From Cheilinus undulatus (taxonomy: Eukaryota; Chordata; Actinopteri; Labriformes; Labridae): a DNA stretch of 64,000 bases. The stretch spans positions 10,972,001-11,036,000 of the forward strand of contig NC_054877.1 in assembly GCF_018320785.1 (NCBI RefSeq), given 5' to 3'. Shown in pieces: positions 43,226-55,872 of this stretch (positions within the stretch are counted from its first letter, which is position 1; every line of letters starts with the position of its first letter). The position numbers were made by a program, and so were the translations under genes. The notes beneath the pieces are model-generated. The model worked only from the letters and a program-made list of their open reading frames with translations. It was not told the DNA's origin and made no database searches.

Positions 43226-44280
43226 TTATTCAAAATCAAAAGTATCCAATCCAAGGATTTGCTTCAAAAGCCGTTTTACTCCACCTATTGTAAGCAGATG
43301 ACTGATGTCACACAGGGTTTGTCCAATGCTTTCTACAGTCTATGGGCAAAACACACTAAACTGCCCCCAACGAAGAATTTCACTATAGTTCCACCTGCCA
43401 CATATGGGCACAAAGACTTCAGACTTGATTCATCCCTGCCACCTGCAGCAATGGAGTAGCACTTATGTCCATGCTTCATCATAGTTTGTTTCTTTTGAGG
43501 TGTCAAATAAATATTTTAAATGTGTATTGTTCTCTGTGTGTTTTTATCACAGAGCCATCTTGGGTGAAGAAAACACACTAAACTCCATAAGACCATTAGG
43601 ACCAAGAAATACTATGAAACATTACTGTTGCAATGACTTCTATGTTGGGCCCTTTTTTGATCTATATTGAGAACTATATCTCCCAGAACCAGTTTGGATT
43701 ATCTGGTGCTAATATGGTGTTAAAATGCACTAGAATACAGGAAATGGCATCTACTTAATTGAAAATGTTCTAGGGGAAGACCCCCAGATCCCCTAGGGAT
43801 TTATTTATTTATTTCTGAGTGTTCTTCACAGTCCAACGTTGAATCTACACAGTTCTTGTGGATGCTGATCCTAACTACAAACTAACTTGAGTAGTCTGTC
43901 TAGTTAGTCTGTTTTAAGGCTTTTATAATGTGCCATTTGTATAACATATAAACATGTCCAAAGTGCCCTCGAAAACACACCTACCTTAGTGCCCTCTTCA
44001 GTGGCGAGAACACGCTGTATATGCCCTTTTTGTTCTTTTCGCCCCTACCCTTAAAAAAGTCTGTGCATGCCACTGATAAACAATAACCTACAAAGTTGAA
44101 AAAGATTATGTAGAAGAGCGGAAAGGAAGTGAGAGAAGACAAAATTACATGAAAGACCTTCCCTACCCTGACTTCCTTTAACAAACAGGAGAAAGACACA
44201 AGTCAACTACTTCTCTAACCTGATACCAATAACCAGAACAAACACACCATACCTATTTAAAACCATAAATCTACTTATTA
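43226..44280. other. Intergenic, nothing recognised
   Basis: No gene or classified repeat that I can support. The minus frame at 43981-44199 has no recognisable domain. Confidence 0.4.
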
Positions 44281-44439
44281 ACCCTCCCTCCTCTAGCTCT
44301 CTAAGCTTCCTCAAAGATCATCGGTATCTGTTCTACTGTTATTCTGCTGACAGCAACACCCTATTCCCATGGTTATCCTGTCCACTATGGAGTACTTAGA
44401 CACTTTCAACCTTTCTCTATCAACCTTATCAACACTGTC

Positions 44440-44945
44440 TCAATCTGAAAGAGGTGATTAGCACTATTGGCCCCAGCTTCAACACCATTAACTGATTCCT
44501 CACTTCTGGACGTGTTCCCCATTGTTTTAAACAAGCAAGCATCCAGACCCAACCAAAAACAGCCCAACCTAGATCAGCGACCTCCACAGAATTACAGGCC
44601 CATTTTTACACTCCCTTTCGTATCAAAAGTCTTGAAAAAGCCAACTAAGATCTGTTTTAATCAAACACAATATATTCTTTTATAAGTTTCAGTCAAGACT
44701 ATGCAAACGAAACTGCTCTCGTCATGGTAATAAATGATTTATTAATGAGTGCTGATAATGTAGGTTATTATGAGATTGTAACAAACACAAACTGTAGGTC
44801 CCACATCAGCCCAATCCTGTATTCCCTTTTCTGGCTGCCCATAAAACACAGAATTGATTTTAGGATTATTTTATTGACTTTTAAAGCACAACACAGTCCA
44901 GCCTCTTCTTATATCACCGATATTTTTAAAATTTTAAACATTTAT
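44440..44945 (+). pseudogene. Non-LTR retrotransposon (L2/Rex1-type) RT remnants
   Basis: NYRPIFTLPFVSKVLKKPTK at about 44590-44655 is the RT palm-entry motif (NYRPISNLPFLSKVLEK type). ILYSLFWLPIKHRIDFRIIL followed by LLTFKAQH at 44815-44895 is the C-terminal signature of such LINEs. The piece between, which holds the catalytic YxDD, is deleted. Confidence 0.7.
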
Positions 44946-44949
44946 TTAG

Positions 44950-45560
44950 CACTTAATTACCTTTTTTTGGTAATGTTAACAATGTGGATGGGCACATTAG
45001 GAAAATTATGTAAAACCTGGAAGGGAAAATGATAGCAAAATAACTGCAAAAACAAAGGCACAAAGTGGCCAAAATACACTGAGTAACTTTAAAAATGCAC
45101 ATTGAAATTCGTGAATATATTACTTGTAATTCATGAACTATATTTCCAATTATAGTTATTGTTCTTACTGCACACATCTTGTGGGAGACATACACACAAA
45201 ATCAGGAATTATATATATATTGTGTGTCTGAGAAGTAGTTTGAAGCATCTGAGTACATCTCATGACAATTCTAGCAAATTTTACAATGTGCATTTTTAAA
45301 GTTACTTAGTGTAGCTTAATTGGGGCAAAAGGGGATAAAGCCACAATTATGAGCTAAGAGATGGAAAAAAGGGCAGGAAAATGGGTGAAAAGTGGTTTAA
45401 AAGGCACAAAAATGAATTATAACTGGCAAAAATGGGTTAAAAGTGACAATAAAGGGCAAAAATGGGTGACTAAGGTAGTGGAAAGGTGTTGAAAATAGCA
45501 AATTTGGCTAAAAGTGACAGAAAGGGTGTAATGTGGACACAAATGTGGCAAAATAGATGG
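44950..45560 (+). mobile_element. Minisatellite-tailed composite repeat, copy 5
   Basis: Starts mid-element with GGTAATGTTAACAATGTGGA and GGGCACATTA, as in copy 4. The tail is CAGGAAAATGGGTGAAAAGT and GGCAAAAATGGGTTAAAAGT variants (45370-45560). It is split by the MITE at 45077-45311. The head is missing. Confidence 0.7.
45077..45311. mobile_element. MITE with 28-bp terminal inverted repeats
   Basis: 235 bp flanked by TA on both sides. The two ends are 28-bp inverted repeats with one mismatch, beginning CACTGAGTAACTTTAAAAAT at left and, read inverted, CACTAAGTAACTTTAAAAAT at right. TA duplication fits the Tc1/mariner superfamily. No coding capacity. Confidence 0.88.
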
Positions 45561-46629
45561 AAACAGTGATGGAAAAAAATTTTAAAGTGGCATTAGTAAA
45601 TACCCAATTATGGCTTGGCACACTTTTTATCTTCAACAGGAGGCCATGGCCACCCAAATCTGTAGCACCACTGCTACAGATCCAACACACATGCATTGAT
45701 ATCATCAATAAATCACAACTGGGAATGGCCCATTACTTGGGTTTTTCAGGGGCCCAGCCAATTCTCCGTTCCCCAGAATTCCATCTTGGGGTGCATCCTG
45801 TAAAAGAAAGAGGGTTTCCTGAACCAAATCCTGTCTTTGGTATTGGCATTTCCTCGAGTGTAGGTGAACAGCAGAAGCAAAATCTGCATTAAAACAATGT
45901 TTGTTTTGTTTTGTTTTTTTTTCAAATTTCAGTCAGGCAGGTGCAGGCCATTTTAGAGGAGGTTTTTCTCACAATGTAGAGTTTAGTGTCCTGTATAAGC
46001 ATCAAGATTCAGACCTTAGCAGATCTACTGATGTTCAGACACAGTCTTTCAGTTCCTTGCAGAATCAATCAAGTTTTAATCCTGTTCAAAGTGCTGGATT
46101 ATTTCAGGGTGGGGAGGCTGTTGTCATTCACTTTGACAGGACTTGAGAAAGGTGAGGATGTAATGGTGTGTGTTTAGAAACCACTAAGTTGTTTCAGTTT
46201 GTTAATTATGCCAGGTGTGTCCCTTTGGATTATTAAAAGCCAAACATGTTGTGAAATGCAGTCTGTGGCTATTCTAAGAGTGGGCCTAGCAAGTGAACTT
46301 AAAAACAGGTGTACCAGTTGATAGGATTAATGAGAATAAACACCACCACTAACTGTGTCTGAGTGGATGGTGTTATAGAGCTGGACAACAAATGCTTCAT
46401 TAAAATACTGCACAAGTTTATCTTATGTGCTCCAGCTGATACCAGTGGCTCCCATGCCTTCTCTTAGACTACAGGCAAATACAAAAATGTCTTGATAGTT
46501 TTAGGGCACTGGATGTCGGGACCTTAAGACCCTTAGACTACTGTAAAGATCCAAAGGCTTTGGACCAAAACCTTGTGGCTTGGAAGAGCAAAGGATTGAA
46601 AGCCTCTCTTGGCAGGAAAGATATTTTTG

Positions 46630-47600
46630 TTCTACAAAATCGAGGTCTATTACAAAGTTAAGCTGATATCCACATTTTTTACCTGAAAAATAACCAGTTA
46701 TCAAAGCAACAAGTCTCTCTTTATTTTTATTTTCATTATTGTCTGTGCCATAGCATATAGCCAACTTAGAAAGGAGAATCCCTTTTCTTCAAAAAAGAAT
46801 TTAAATGGGAAAAGAAATTGGCTAAAATTGTTTGAGAAAGGCAAAATAGGCAGAAAAGGTGGTGAATAGGGTTTAAAAAGTAGAAATGGATTAAAATTGG
46901 CAAACATTAGATAAAAGTGGCAAAAAGCCAAAAGTAGCCAAAATGGGTTAAAGGGGCAAAAACGGGCATAACAAGTGGTAAAAGGGGTTAACATTGGCAA
47001 TGTTGGCTCAAAAGTGCAAGAAACTGGTGGAAAAGGTGGTGAAATGGGATTAAACAGTGGCAGAAATTGGTTTAAAGGGGCAAACATTTATGTGTTTTAA
47101 GAGGCAAACAAATGAGGTAAAATGAGGAAGAAATGGATTAGGCTTATGAAAATAGGCAAAACAAATAGTGAAATGTGGTTCAAATGGGTGTAAAAAGTGG
47201 TGGGAAAGTATAATAGTGGCAATAATGGGTTAACAGATTGAACACTAGTCAGAAAGTGGCGAGAATTGACTTCAGATGTGGCAAAAATGGGCAGAAAAAG
47301 TGGTGGAATGGGTTTTCAAGTGACAAAAATGGCTCAAAAGTGGAATGAATTGGCATAAAAAGTGGTGTGATGGGATTTAAAAGTGGCAGAAATTGGTTTA
47401 AAGGGGAAAAGTCTGTTAAAAGTGGCAAAAGTGGTCGGGCAGAAGTGATGATAACTGGCTAAAAGGTGGCAAAATTGGTTGGTAAAATAAAGCAAAAACT
47501 GGCACAAAGTGGGCAAAATTATGAAAAAAGGCAAAATTTGGCAGGGAAAATGGTTAAAAAAGTGGCACAAAAAATACTTTAAACATTTGAATCCAACAAT
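46630..47600 (+). mobile_element. Minisatellite-tailed composite repeat, copy 6
   Basis: Middle module (TACAAAGTTAAGCTGATATC, then ACCAGTTATCAAAGCAACAA) precedes an array of about 780 bp of GGCAAAAATGGG/AAAAGTGGCA variants (46810-47600). It is the largest plus-oriented array here. The long minus frames at 46701-47087 and 47334-47612 are the array read in reverse, not genes. Confidence 0.7.
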
Positions 47601-47924
47601 AGTTTGACACACTTTTCAGCTCCAACATCAGGTAACTGGCCCCTCTCTGTTCTGACATTGATAAGAGTTTAATTAATAAGAGTTTAGAGGCGCATATTAT
47701 TTCTTCAAAATCATGATCAAAAACATAATGCACAACAACGTTTTAGGGCCACCCTAAAAGATAAAAAAAAAATAAAGCAGATGGTAAATTTAAGATATCA
47801 TGAAGTAAGAAATGACAAGAAATCCAACTGAAAACAGTGGTTGGATTACCCCAGATTGCAAAATTGTCTCTCCAAAATCCAGATGATCATGATGATGGGA
47901 TGATTCTAGGTTACAGACACCAGT

Positions 47925-48110
47925 TTAGCTCAGTAGGTAGAACCCAGCCCATCTACAGAGGCTATGGTCCTGCATGCACTGGTCACATTGGTGCATGTCT
48001 TTCCCCCACTCTCTCTCCTCATATTTCCTGTCTCTCTTCAGTCTATAGTCTTGAATACATGTTTATGTTTTGCTCCTCTACACTGAAGAGCTGAATGATG
48101 AGCCACAGAG
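47925..48110 (+). mobile_element. tRNA-derived SINE, diverged
   Basis: A-box-like TTTAGCTCAGTAGGTAGAAC, then a body ending TCATATTTCCTGTCTCTCTT. Tail and body resemble the SINE at 61938-62103, but the head is a different tRNA-like sequence. Confidence 0.55.
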
Positions 48111-48114
48111 ATAA

Positions 48115-49300
48115 CATTCTAGTGATACACATGCACACGAAGGTTCAAGTGAGTTTACATGGGTGAAATGAGGACACTATTTTGAAGCCTGCTGTGTCTT
48201 GTTTCTCTGTTATGTTTTCAGCGTTTCTCAGAAGCAGCTAGATAGTCATTGTGTGTGTGCTTTTCTTGCTGATATCTGCCAGAATAATTAATCATGTGTC
48301 TTTGGAGATGTTTCCGCATTCACACGTTTAATAAGTGGCTGCTGTCAGCAAAACTGCCAACCTCTCACTCAGTTATTTTGATTTTCCTTTTTTGCTTTTT
48401 GTTGAGTCTAAGAACACGATGTTGGCTTACAAGTTATGGCAGCTTTCCATATAAGCCACTTGAATTGACTTAATTCATGTATGTGCCAGAAAGGTGTCCT
48501 TCAGTCTGTGTGAAAGTGGCAATACTGCAGATAAACACAGCTGGCAAACCATAAATACAAACTTGTACTGGAAGAGAAAGCAGGGGTGTTGTTTGGTTAC
48601 AGAAAAAAAAGAAATTTAAAAGGGCCAACAGCTACACGGGATAATCCTGCCAATTGTTGGGCTGAATCCCTCTGTCCCACCTGCAAAGAACTGATTATCG
48701 ATTATACTTAAGATTACCTTAGTTTCAATGTTTTATTAATGCTTATGTAACAAAAACAGAGTGTGACTTTGTTGACAGCACCAAGCATTTTGAATAATAA
48801 GAACCGTCAACCCCAACCCTGCCTGTCCACACCCATCCTAAATCTCTCAGGAAGAAAATAAATAAATAAAATAAAAATACACAAATCAATAACTTAAATA
48901 AATAAATGGATTAAAATACAGGATTTGTGGCAAAGTGTTCAACAACTTGTACTGTAAAATCGACCACAGACAAACTGACAAGGGAGGGAGCTGGACCAAA
49001 ACAGCAACTGCAAAGTACTTAGCATGTAACAGCTAACCAGCTTCTTCACTCTAAAGTCACATTTGACTCTGCAGGATTTGGTGTTTTGAGAGACGAGACC
49101 AGGCCGAGACTCTAATAGTCACTGAACAGAATCTGTGAGTGTGTAGGTGTGCTGAGTTGTTCCTCTCATTTGACACCACAAACAATATGATGGGTGATTA
49201 TTTATCACTATGTGTAGGGACTCTCACACTGAAAAATTGGTTAGGCATCTAGCCTTGAATTTTAAATAATGCCTTAGAACAACCTTAGAATAGTAAGAAT
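48115..49300. other. Intergenic, nothing recognised
   Basis: AT-rich, with no supported gene. An AATAAATA-type low-complexity run lies at 48855-48905. Confidence 0.4.
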
Positions 49301-49784
49301 TTAAATGAAATCGCAGACTCTAAACACTGTGTCAAACAGTAAGGGCCCATGTCCATATCCAGCTTTTTTTTTTACACTGGCAGTGCTGATATCCTCCTTT
49401 TTAGAGCGATTCTCGTCAGTGCTTATTGTTGCCACGTCATCAAAAAATATAGAATCTGTAACATTGTTCAAAAATAGCTCTATTTTATATCTTGCTTATT
49501 TCTGTATTTCAATGCAGTATCACGCAGCAGAGACAGGCTGCAGCTGCAGACATTAAAACTCTCCTCAAGAAAAGATGACGGACAAGTTAGACTGGTTTCT
49601 CTTCCAGTATTGCCAGAAGTCCCGCCCCTTCTTGATTTTGATTGATAAGTGAGGGAAAAGTGACACTGATAAGTGCAGCACTGATCAGAAGGTTGAACAG
49701 TTTTCAACTGTGTGCACTTAAAGCCCTGCACCAAAAACAGCTGACAATGGGTTTTTTTTTCTACCCAGAGCGCTCAGAACTAGG

Positions 49785-49965
49785 GGTGGGAATCGCAGGG
49801 TACCTCATGATACCTTGATACGATACACGGTCCACGATACTGATGTTATCACAATACAGCGCTTCTGCGCTAATCGATATATTGCAAGAAAATTATATCA
49901 CAATACATCACAAAATATGTCTAACTAAAGGATACATAAGAGTTGTAAAAAATATATATATTTAT
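49785..49965 (+). mobile_element. MITE end fragment (GGGGTGGGAATCGC type)
   Basis: Begins GGGGTGGGAATCGCAGGG with GATACGATACACGG, a very common fish hAT-like MITE start. It is cut off on the right by the Tc1 element at 49966. Confidence 0.5.
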
Positions 49966-51130
49966 ATACTTAACAAATTTATTAGACCACTTCCCAAAGT
50001 AAGGTTTATGCCACAGCTGCCCTAAGTAAACAGCATTGGTAATTACCAAAATCATTTTTTATGTTTCTGCAATGGTTAATAAACCAATATTTAGAAGCTC
50101 CTTAACCCAAATGAAATTTTTAATGCTAAAATATAATTATTATTGTTATCCATGAATTTTCAAATGTATACTGATTTACAAAAAAACTGAAAAATAGTAA
50201 AGCACATCAATATTTCTTGATTAATATGTCAAATTATAGTTATTTCCTTGCATTCTTGAATAGAAAAATGAGTTTTAGTGGTTGAATGTTATGCTTGATT
50301 CATTTCTGACTTCTCAGAGAAGCCCAGTGAGCTGGCTCAAATTTGGGTATAAAAAGGTGAATTCAGTTTGAAATTCCTAATTCCTATTCAAAATTGTAAA
50401 ACTTGGAGAGCTCAATGAAAATGAAAGAGTCCACATTAAAGCACTTCATGATGCTGGATGGTCTCTGAGACAAATAGGGAAAGAAATAAAGTGTTCTCAC
50501 AGTGTGGTCAAGTATGCTTTGGAGTCAATTGCAGAGACTGGTACTTACAAAATGAGCCAAAGAAGAGGCAGGAAACCAAAGTTAACTGAAGCAGATGTCA
50601 GATACCTCAAGATTTTAAGTACTAGAGACAGAAGGAAGACCACTGCTGATCTTCAGGCAGAGATGAATGCTTCTAGATCAGAGTCTGAGAAAGTCTCCAG
50701 AATGACCATAAGCAGACGACTGACGGAACAAGGCTTAAAGGGAAGAACAGCTGCTAAGAAGCCATTATTGAGGCCTGCAAACATCCAGAAACGCCTCAGA
50801 TTTGCCAGGGATCACAAACACTGGACTGTTGATGACTGGAAGAGGGTACTCTGGAAGGACCAGTCCAAGTTTGAACTCTTCGGTCAGCATCGTTGTGTTT
50901 ATGTCTGCAGAAAAGCTGGAGAACGTTTTGATGCCAGATGCATTGCACCCACAGTGAAACACAGTGGAGATTCCATTATGGTATGGGGTTCCATTTGTGG
51001 ATACAGCGTGGGCAAATTAGTGAAAATGGATGGTATCATGAACAAGAACATCTACCACAACATCTTAGTGCATCATGGAATCCCTTCTGGACTGAATCTG
51101 ATTGGTTGTGGGTTTATATACCAACTAGAC
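49966..51130 (+). pseudogene. Tc1-like transposon, 5' half with transposase
   Basis: The terminal repeat (ACTTAACAAATTTATTAGAC) is followed by a 500-base leader and a transposase frame at 50504. The frame shows the bipartite helix-turn-helix DNA-binding region, the GRKPKLT basic hook, the first DDE aspartate (WKDQSKFELFG, position DQSK in place of the usual DE/DES) and SIMVWGSICG. It goes on to YQLDN, which keeps the second catalytic Asp. After 51130 unrelated sequence begins. Its leader is the source of the MITE at 31761-32309. Confidence 0.85.
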
Positions 51131-51330
51131 AATTTCCACAAGCAGAAATCGCAAGAGGGGCTCGGGGAGCCGTGCCAGTTTCATCGCAGGGTGATTTATG
51201 ACAATAGACCTGACTTGTCAATACAAGGTCATGTCAAAGTCCAGGCTGAAGCAGCATGAAGCTGGACAATGACTAGGTGAAATGGTTGAGAAACACTGTA
51301 CATGACAGGAGACTTCATTCATGTGTTGTA

Positions 51331-52041
51331 GGGTACGTTCACACCAGAGCTGTTTGGTCCACTTTAACCAAACTCTGGTCCATTTTCCCGGATAGTCCGG
51401 TTCGTTTCGAGTGGTGTGAATGCTCACATGAACTCTGGTACAGATCAAACAAGCGGACTCTGGTCCACCTGAAACAGTGGGTCTCGGTCCGCTTCCTTAC
51501 GAACCCTGGTGCGGTTTGTTGGAGGTGTGAATGCAAAGCAGACCAACTTGTGAACCAAAGGCAGGCATAAACTGTAATCATATATGGATTTATATGTGAT
51601 TTAATAAGCTCAAATACAAGTCGGTACCTTGCTTCGTATATGTACCATGGCAACACGTCGTAGTCCGTGCTGATTTATTCGTCTCTTGTAAAGGACGACA
51701 TGCTGGACAGCTCACCACCTTGCCGGCTGCTCATAATGCCGAAATGCAAGAGCAGAAACCACAAGACAGTGTAAATTCTGTGTTTTTCCATTGTTTATGT
51801 GGAAGAAAAGACCGGCGGAAGGAGTTTCATCTTCTTCTATGCCTTCTTTTCTTCTTGGTCGCCGTTTTTTGGCGAGAGCGCCCCTAGCAGGCAGAGGTTG
51901 TAGGTGTTCAGACGGTTTGGTCCGCTTGACCAAAGAGAGCAGTATGAATGCAAACCAAACCAAAGGAAAGTGCAACAATGTTGCCATTTTTGTTCCAAAA
52001 TGGCCCGAGTCCCCGGACTATCAGGTGGGAACACGACCTAA
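51331..52041. mobile_element. MITE with GTTCACACC-type termini
   Basis: Left end TAGGGTACGTTCACACCAGA; the right end is its imperfect inverse (GGTGGGAACACGACCTAAG). Subterminal TTTGGTCC/GGACCAAA words recur inside in both directions. No coding capacity. It lies in the sequence separating the two Tc1 halves. Confidence 0.6.
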
Positions 52042-53460
52042 GTCATGTGTGGCCTGATTAGCTGATGCTGATCACCTGGCACCTGAGCTTCAGCTGTCTT
52101 CTTGATATACCTGGTGGTGATGGCCCTCCCTATGAGCTGAGGTAACATTATGACTACAAATGGATGTGGCGGTGATACAACGAAACAATGAAATCCATCT
52201 AATGAAACAGTGTGTCTGTCTCTCTTACTCATGTGGCCTGGTCATAGTTTAATAGCAGTTCCTGAAACATGAGGCTAAGAAGTTTGTGCAGATTCACACA
52301 TGCATGTAACTTTAACACACACACACAAACACACACACATGCACGCTTTCGTGCAATGACACACACAAATGCACAATCTCTCCCATTCACTTCATATGGG
52401 ATATATGTGTGGCTGTCTTTGGCGACTGATGTCGCCAAAGACTTTATGGGGGTCTGTATGTGGATGAGAAGCAACCCACAGTGTCCCACCATCCTGTTAA
52501 AGCATTGTTTAAATGGGCTGCTTTATTGGAACAGCTCCATGTGTGTGCGTGATCAGAGCTCATTGAGGGCTGTATGTGTGTTAATCAGCGATGACATCAT
52601 CATCAGTGATCACAGTGAGCAGTTACACCTGTGAGAGAAGGCAGCAGTTTGGGGTGATTTTGCTTGTGAACACACTCTTTCTCCTCTCTGTGTGCAAACA
52701 CCATACATGCTATCATCAAACAGATTTAGGTGTGAGCATCTGCAGGCTTGGAACTAGCACTGATGTTATTTTGGTGTTGATTGTGCGAAAAATGAGGCCA
52801 GGGGGTGGTTCTTGGTTCTTGGTTTGACAGTAGTGGGACAAGATTTCCTCTTTTTTGTTATATATTTTTTATGTGTGTGGTGTTAGATTTGTGGCCGTAG
52901 TCAGTAGTTGTTCACAAAATTGTCCGTTGATGTGTCAGCTCTGCTAGCCTCAAGGGTGATGACATCACCCACTCTAGCAGGGCGATTTTTAAGCATTTTC
53001 AGTCAACGCACAGTTTTGAAGACTTGCCCATCAAAACCCGTAAACCCCATCATCATAACAAAGACATTCCTGAAGACAGGACAAAATACCTGCATTTTAA
53101 AGTTTGAATGATTCGTGTAGGGGAAAGTATGGCAAAGCAGTAGGGGTGGTAAAAAAAAAAAACTATTTTTGTGGTTTCTTTGTCCCTCTCCCCATTCATT
53201 TCAAACGGGACTTTTTTTGCAGTTTGTTGCAAATAACTTTGCGAAAAATTGGCGAATCTCTTAGAAAAGACATAGCACAACGATCGGGAAAAAACTACAC
53301 ATGTTTTGATGTATAATTTGCAGGGGTTTTCTCAAACCCCTAGGAGGAGTTGCGCGCCGAAATTTTGTCCGATGAAGAAATTTTGAAGATGAAGAATGAA
53401 AAATAAATGCACAGAAGAACAATAGTGGCTCGTGGCTCGTGCGTTGCCCCTAGCCCCTAA
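52042..53460. other. Unclassified insert between Tc1 halves
   Basis: Contains a CA-rich microsatellite (52315-52345) and no recognisable gene. TTTTGAAGACTTGCCCATCA and similar sequence around 52900-53450 looks like a decayed repeat. Confidence 0.4.
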
Positions 53461-53850
53461 CATGACAGTGACCCCAAGCATACTTCTAAGCTGCGCAGAG
53501 ACTATTTGAGCAAGAAAAAAGGAATCTGGAGTACTGGAACTGATGGACTGGCCAAGTCAAAGACCGGATTTGAATGCTATTGAACAAATTTGGGATTTAG
53601 TGGATTCAAAGATTGATGGCACAAAAGTTTTATCTAAAGCAAGTCTGTGGGAACAGCTAGAAACTATTTGGAACTCAATAACAAAAGAGACTGTGGAAAA
53701 GTACATAAAAACAATGCCAGCAAGAATCCAAGCTGTTATCAAAGGCAAAGGAGGCCACACAAAATATGAAGTTTTTTGGTTATTATGTGTGAAAAAGGAC
53801 TACATAGTTGTTTCAATTTGTTATTTGCCAAATAAATAACAATAACATTT
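53461..53850 (+). pseudogene. Tc1-like transposon, 3' half
   Basis: Transposase resumes with DSDPKHTSKLRRDYLSKKK, then after a frameshift DWPSQRPDLNAIEQIWDLVD (third catalytic Glu in AIEQIW). It ends GKGGHTKYEVFW. Together with 49966-51130 it makes one Tc1 gene of normal length, but the 3' terminal repeat is not found. Whether it is the same copy or a second one of the family is open, because the region around the second Asp is represented in both pieces. Confidence 0.8.
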
Positions 53851-53859
53851 TTAGTTTTA

Positions 53860-55860
53860 AACAAGTTTTTGAAAGATCTCTACTATGTACTACTACTATG
53901 TAATTTTAGGTAAATATGGAATATAACAAAACAGAATCAAACTATTAAAAAATATGTAGCCCTGCATCATCTCACATTTTAATTATCTTTGTGCAATCTG
54001 AAGATGAGGATTTTCCCCATTTGCTGCACTAAATTGAAATGCTGTCAGGATTTTTTTTTTTTTAAGAAAAGGGGAATAAATCAGTGTAGAGCAGAGTGCT
54101 GTGAAAAAGTATGTGCCCCTGTTTTGTTCCTAATCTTTTTGGTTATTTATCACACTTAAATGTGTCAGATCATCAAACCAATTTCAATATTTCACAAAGA
54201 CAGCACAAATTAATAGAAAATTTAGTTTCTAAATGATGATTTTATCTATTAAGGGGAAAAAATCTTAAACTAATGCTATTGCTATGATGTCTGGCTTGCA
54301 GGTTTGTCATGTTGTCTGGACACTCGATTGGAATCTGACAGTTTTTTTTCCACTCACATTTGAATTCATATCCCTTTTAATGTTAACAGCATATTTTGCC
54401 TTAAATGCTTATTTCTTGATTGAAATGTGCTGCCATGACTAATAACCCTTAAGCTAGCAAGCGGTTGCTAACCTTAGCTTACTCATTAGCATGCTAACAG
54501 TACAAAATCAACTATGTCACCAATTTGAAGAGGGCTCTGGCTGCTATCGCTGACAGCTACTCTCAAACACCATCTCTGTGAGAACATAAGTGCGGAATTT
54601 ACTGATACACAGTATTTCCAGTTTTAGGTTCGTTTTTAATTCAACTTTTTTCATACACAAAGTCTGGCTGTTACATTTATGAAATAACCACACTGCAAAC
54701 ATTATAGACTAAGAAACACTTTATAAATGAAACAGAAAAAAATGGTCAGTGTAATCTGGGATTAAATTATGTACAGACCTGTTTTATAAGTAGTTACATG
54801 AATGGCAGCATGCTTTAGCTTTGCTATCTTTAGCTAAAGCTAAGCTACAAAATGAACCCTATTAAATAGGCCGATGCAGCCAAGTTAGATTTAGCATTGT
54901 GGGCTTTAGCAAACATAAATAACATATCATTGTAGATAAAATAGCTGACATAGCTGGTTTGTGAGCTAAGCTTTAGCTACGTTAGCGATGTTAGCTTTAT
55001 AGCTACATAAGGTTTGTTTTCTCTGATAGAATATTTTCATGGAGGACAGGCTTTGTTCCTGTAAAGAGGCTGTTTACTTGCCTATATTTAACAGTTTATA
55101 ATTAGGTTTTGCAGGTCGGTCCTGACCTGTATAACTTTAGCAGGAGGTGGCTTTTTTTGCATTAAGTGTAGTAGCAGTTTTGTGGCAAAAGTTTAAAAGC
55201 CACTTAGCCCATCACTTGATACAATGGCTGAAGCTAAGCAGATGGTGATGGATGAACCCAACACCGTGTCCTCACAACATGCTAGCGTAAGCATTGCCCG
55301 CTTACTGTCCACACTGGATCCGTTAAGAAAGTAACTCTCATACCTAGGAATTTCAGACTCCCCTTGTAAGCAGTATTACATACAGTATAGCATTTTTGTT
55401 TTGAGCATTCTGACAAACTCTGTTAAATGGAAAAAGTGGAAGAAAGTTGAGGAGAGATTCCTGTCCGACAGTCCTGATGCCTTGTCATGTCCCTTTTTCC
55501 TTGCTCCTTGTCCATGTGAGGGAAAAAGAGGACAGTGAGAATAAGACCATGGGACAAAAACAGTGCGGATACTGCGGCAGGAATCCAGGTGATTTTGTTG
55601 CTGATGCTTGCTCGTATCATGTGTAGTCAGGACAATTTGTGAGAAAATGGCTCAACAAGGCTAAGAAGGAAATAAACGTCCAGGGAAATATTTTAGAAAC
55701 GTTTTGAAGGGCTTATTTCTTTGTTTGATTTACCTTATCTCACCTGCCACACCTAAAGCTTTTGGATGAGGACACTGAACCATAAAAAAAACAGTCTCCT
55801 TCCTGGAACTAATCAAATGAACCTCCTCTTAGAGGTCTAACAGTTCATTCTGAAACTGTA
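53860..55860. other. Intergenic upstream of cybrd1
   Basis: 54088-54270 starts GTGCTGTGAAAAAGTATGTG, the end of a common fish DNA transposon. 54440-55000 is rich in GCTAGC, TTAGC and GCTAA words. A 36-codon frame at 55224-55334 (starting MAEAKQMVMDEPNTVSS) is followed at once by GTAACT and might be an exon or transposon scrap. A minus-strand frame at 55423-55620 has a hydrophobic stretch (AVSALFLSHGLILTVLFF) but no recognised family. Confidence 0.35.
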
Positions 55861-55872
55861 CGCCTCTGCCTT

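Noticed and set aside
46701-47612. Two long minus-strand open frames rich in Phe, Pro and Leu
   Set aside because: Same minisatellite array read on the other strand; no domain.
49305-49734. Open frames near 49.4-49.7 kb
   Set aside because: Sequence resembles a common non-coding fish repeat; the frames show no domain and overlap on opposite strands.
55423-55620. Minus-strand frame with a hydrophobic helix
   Set aside because: No family recognised, and no splice partner or conserved motif; kept only as a note in the intergenic entry.
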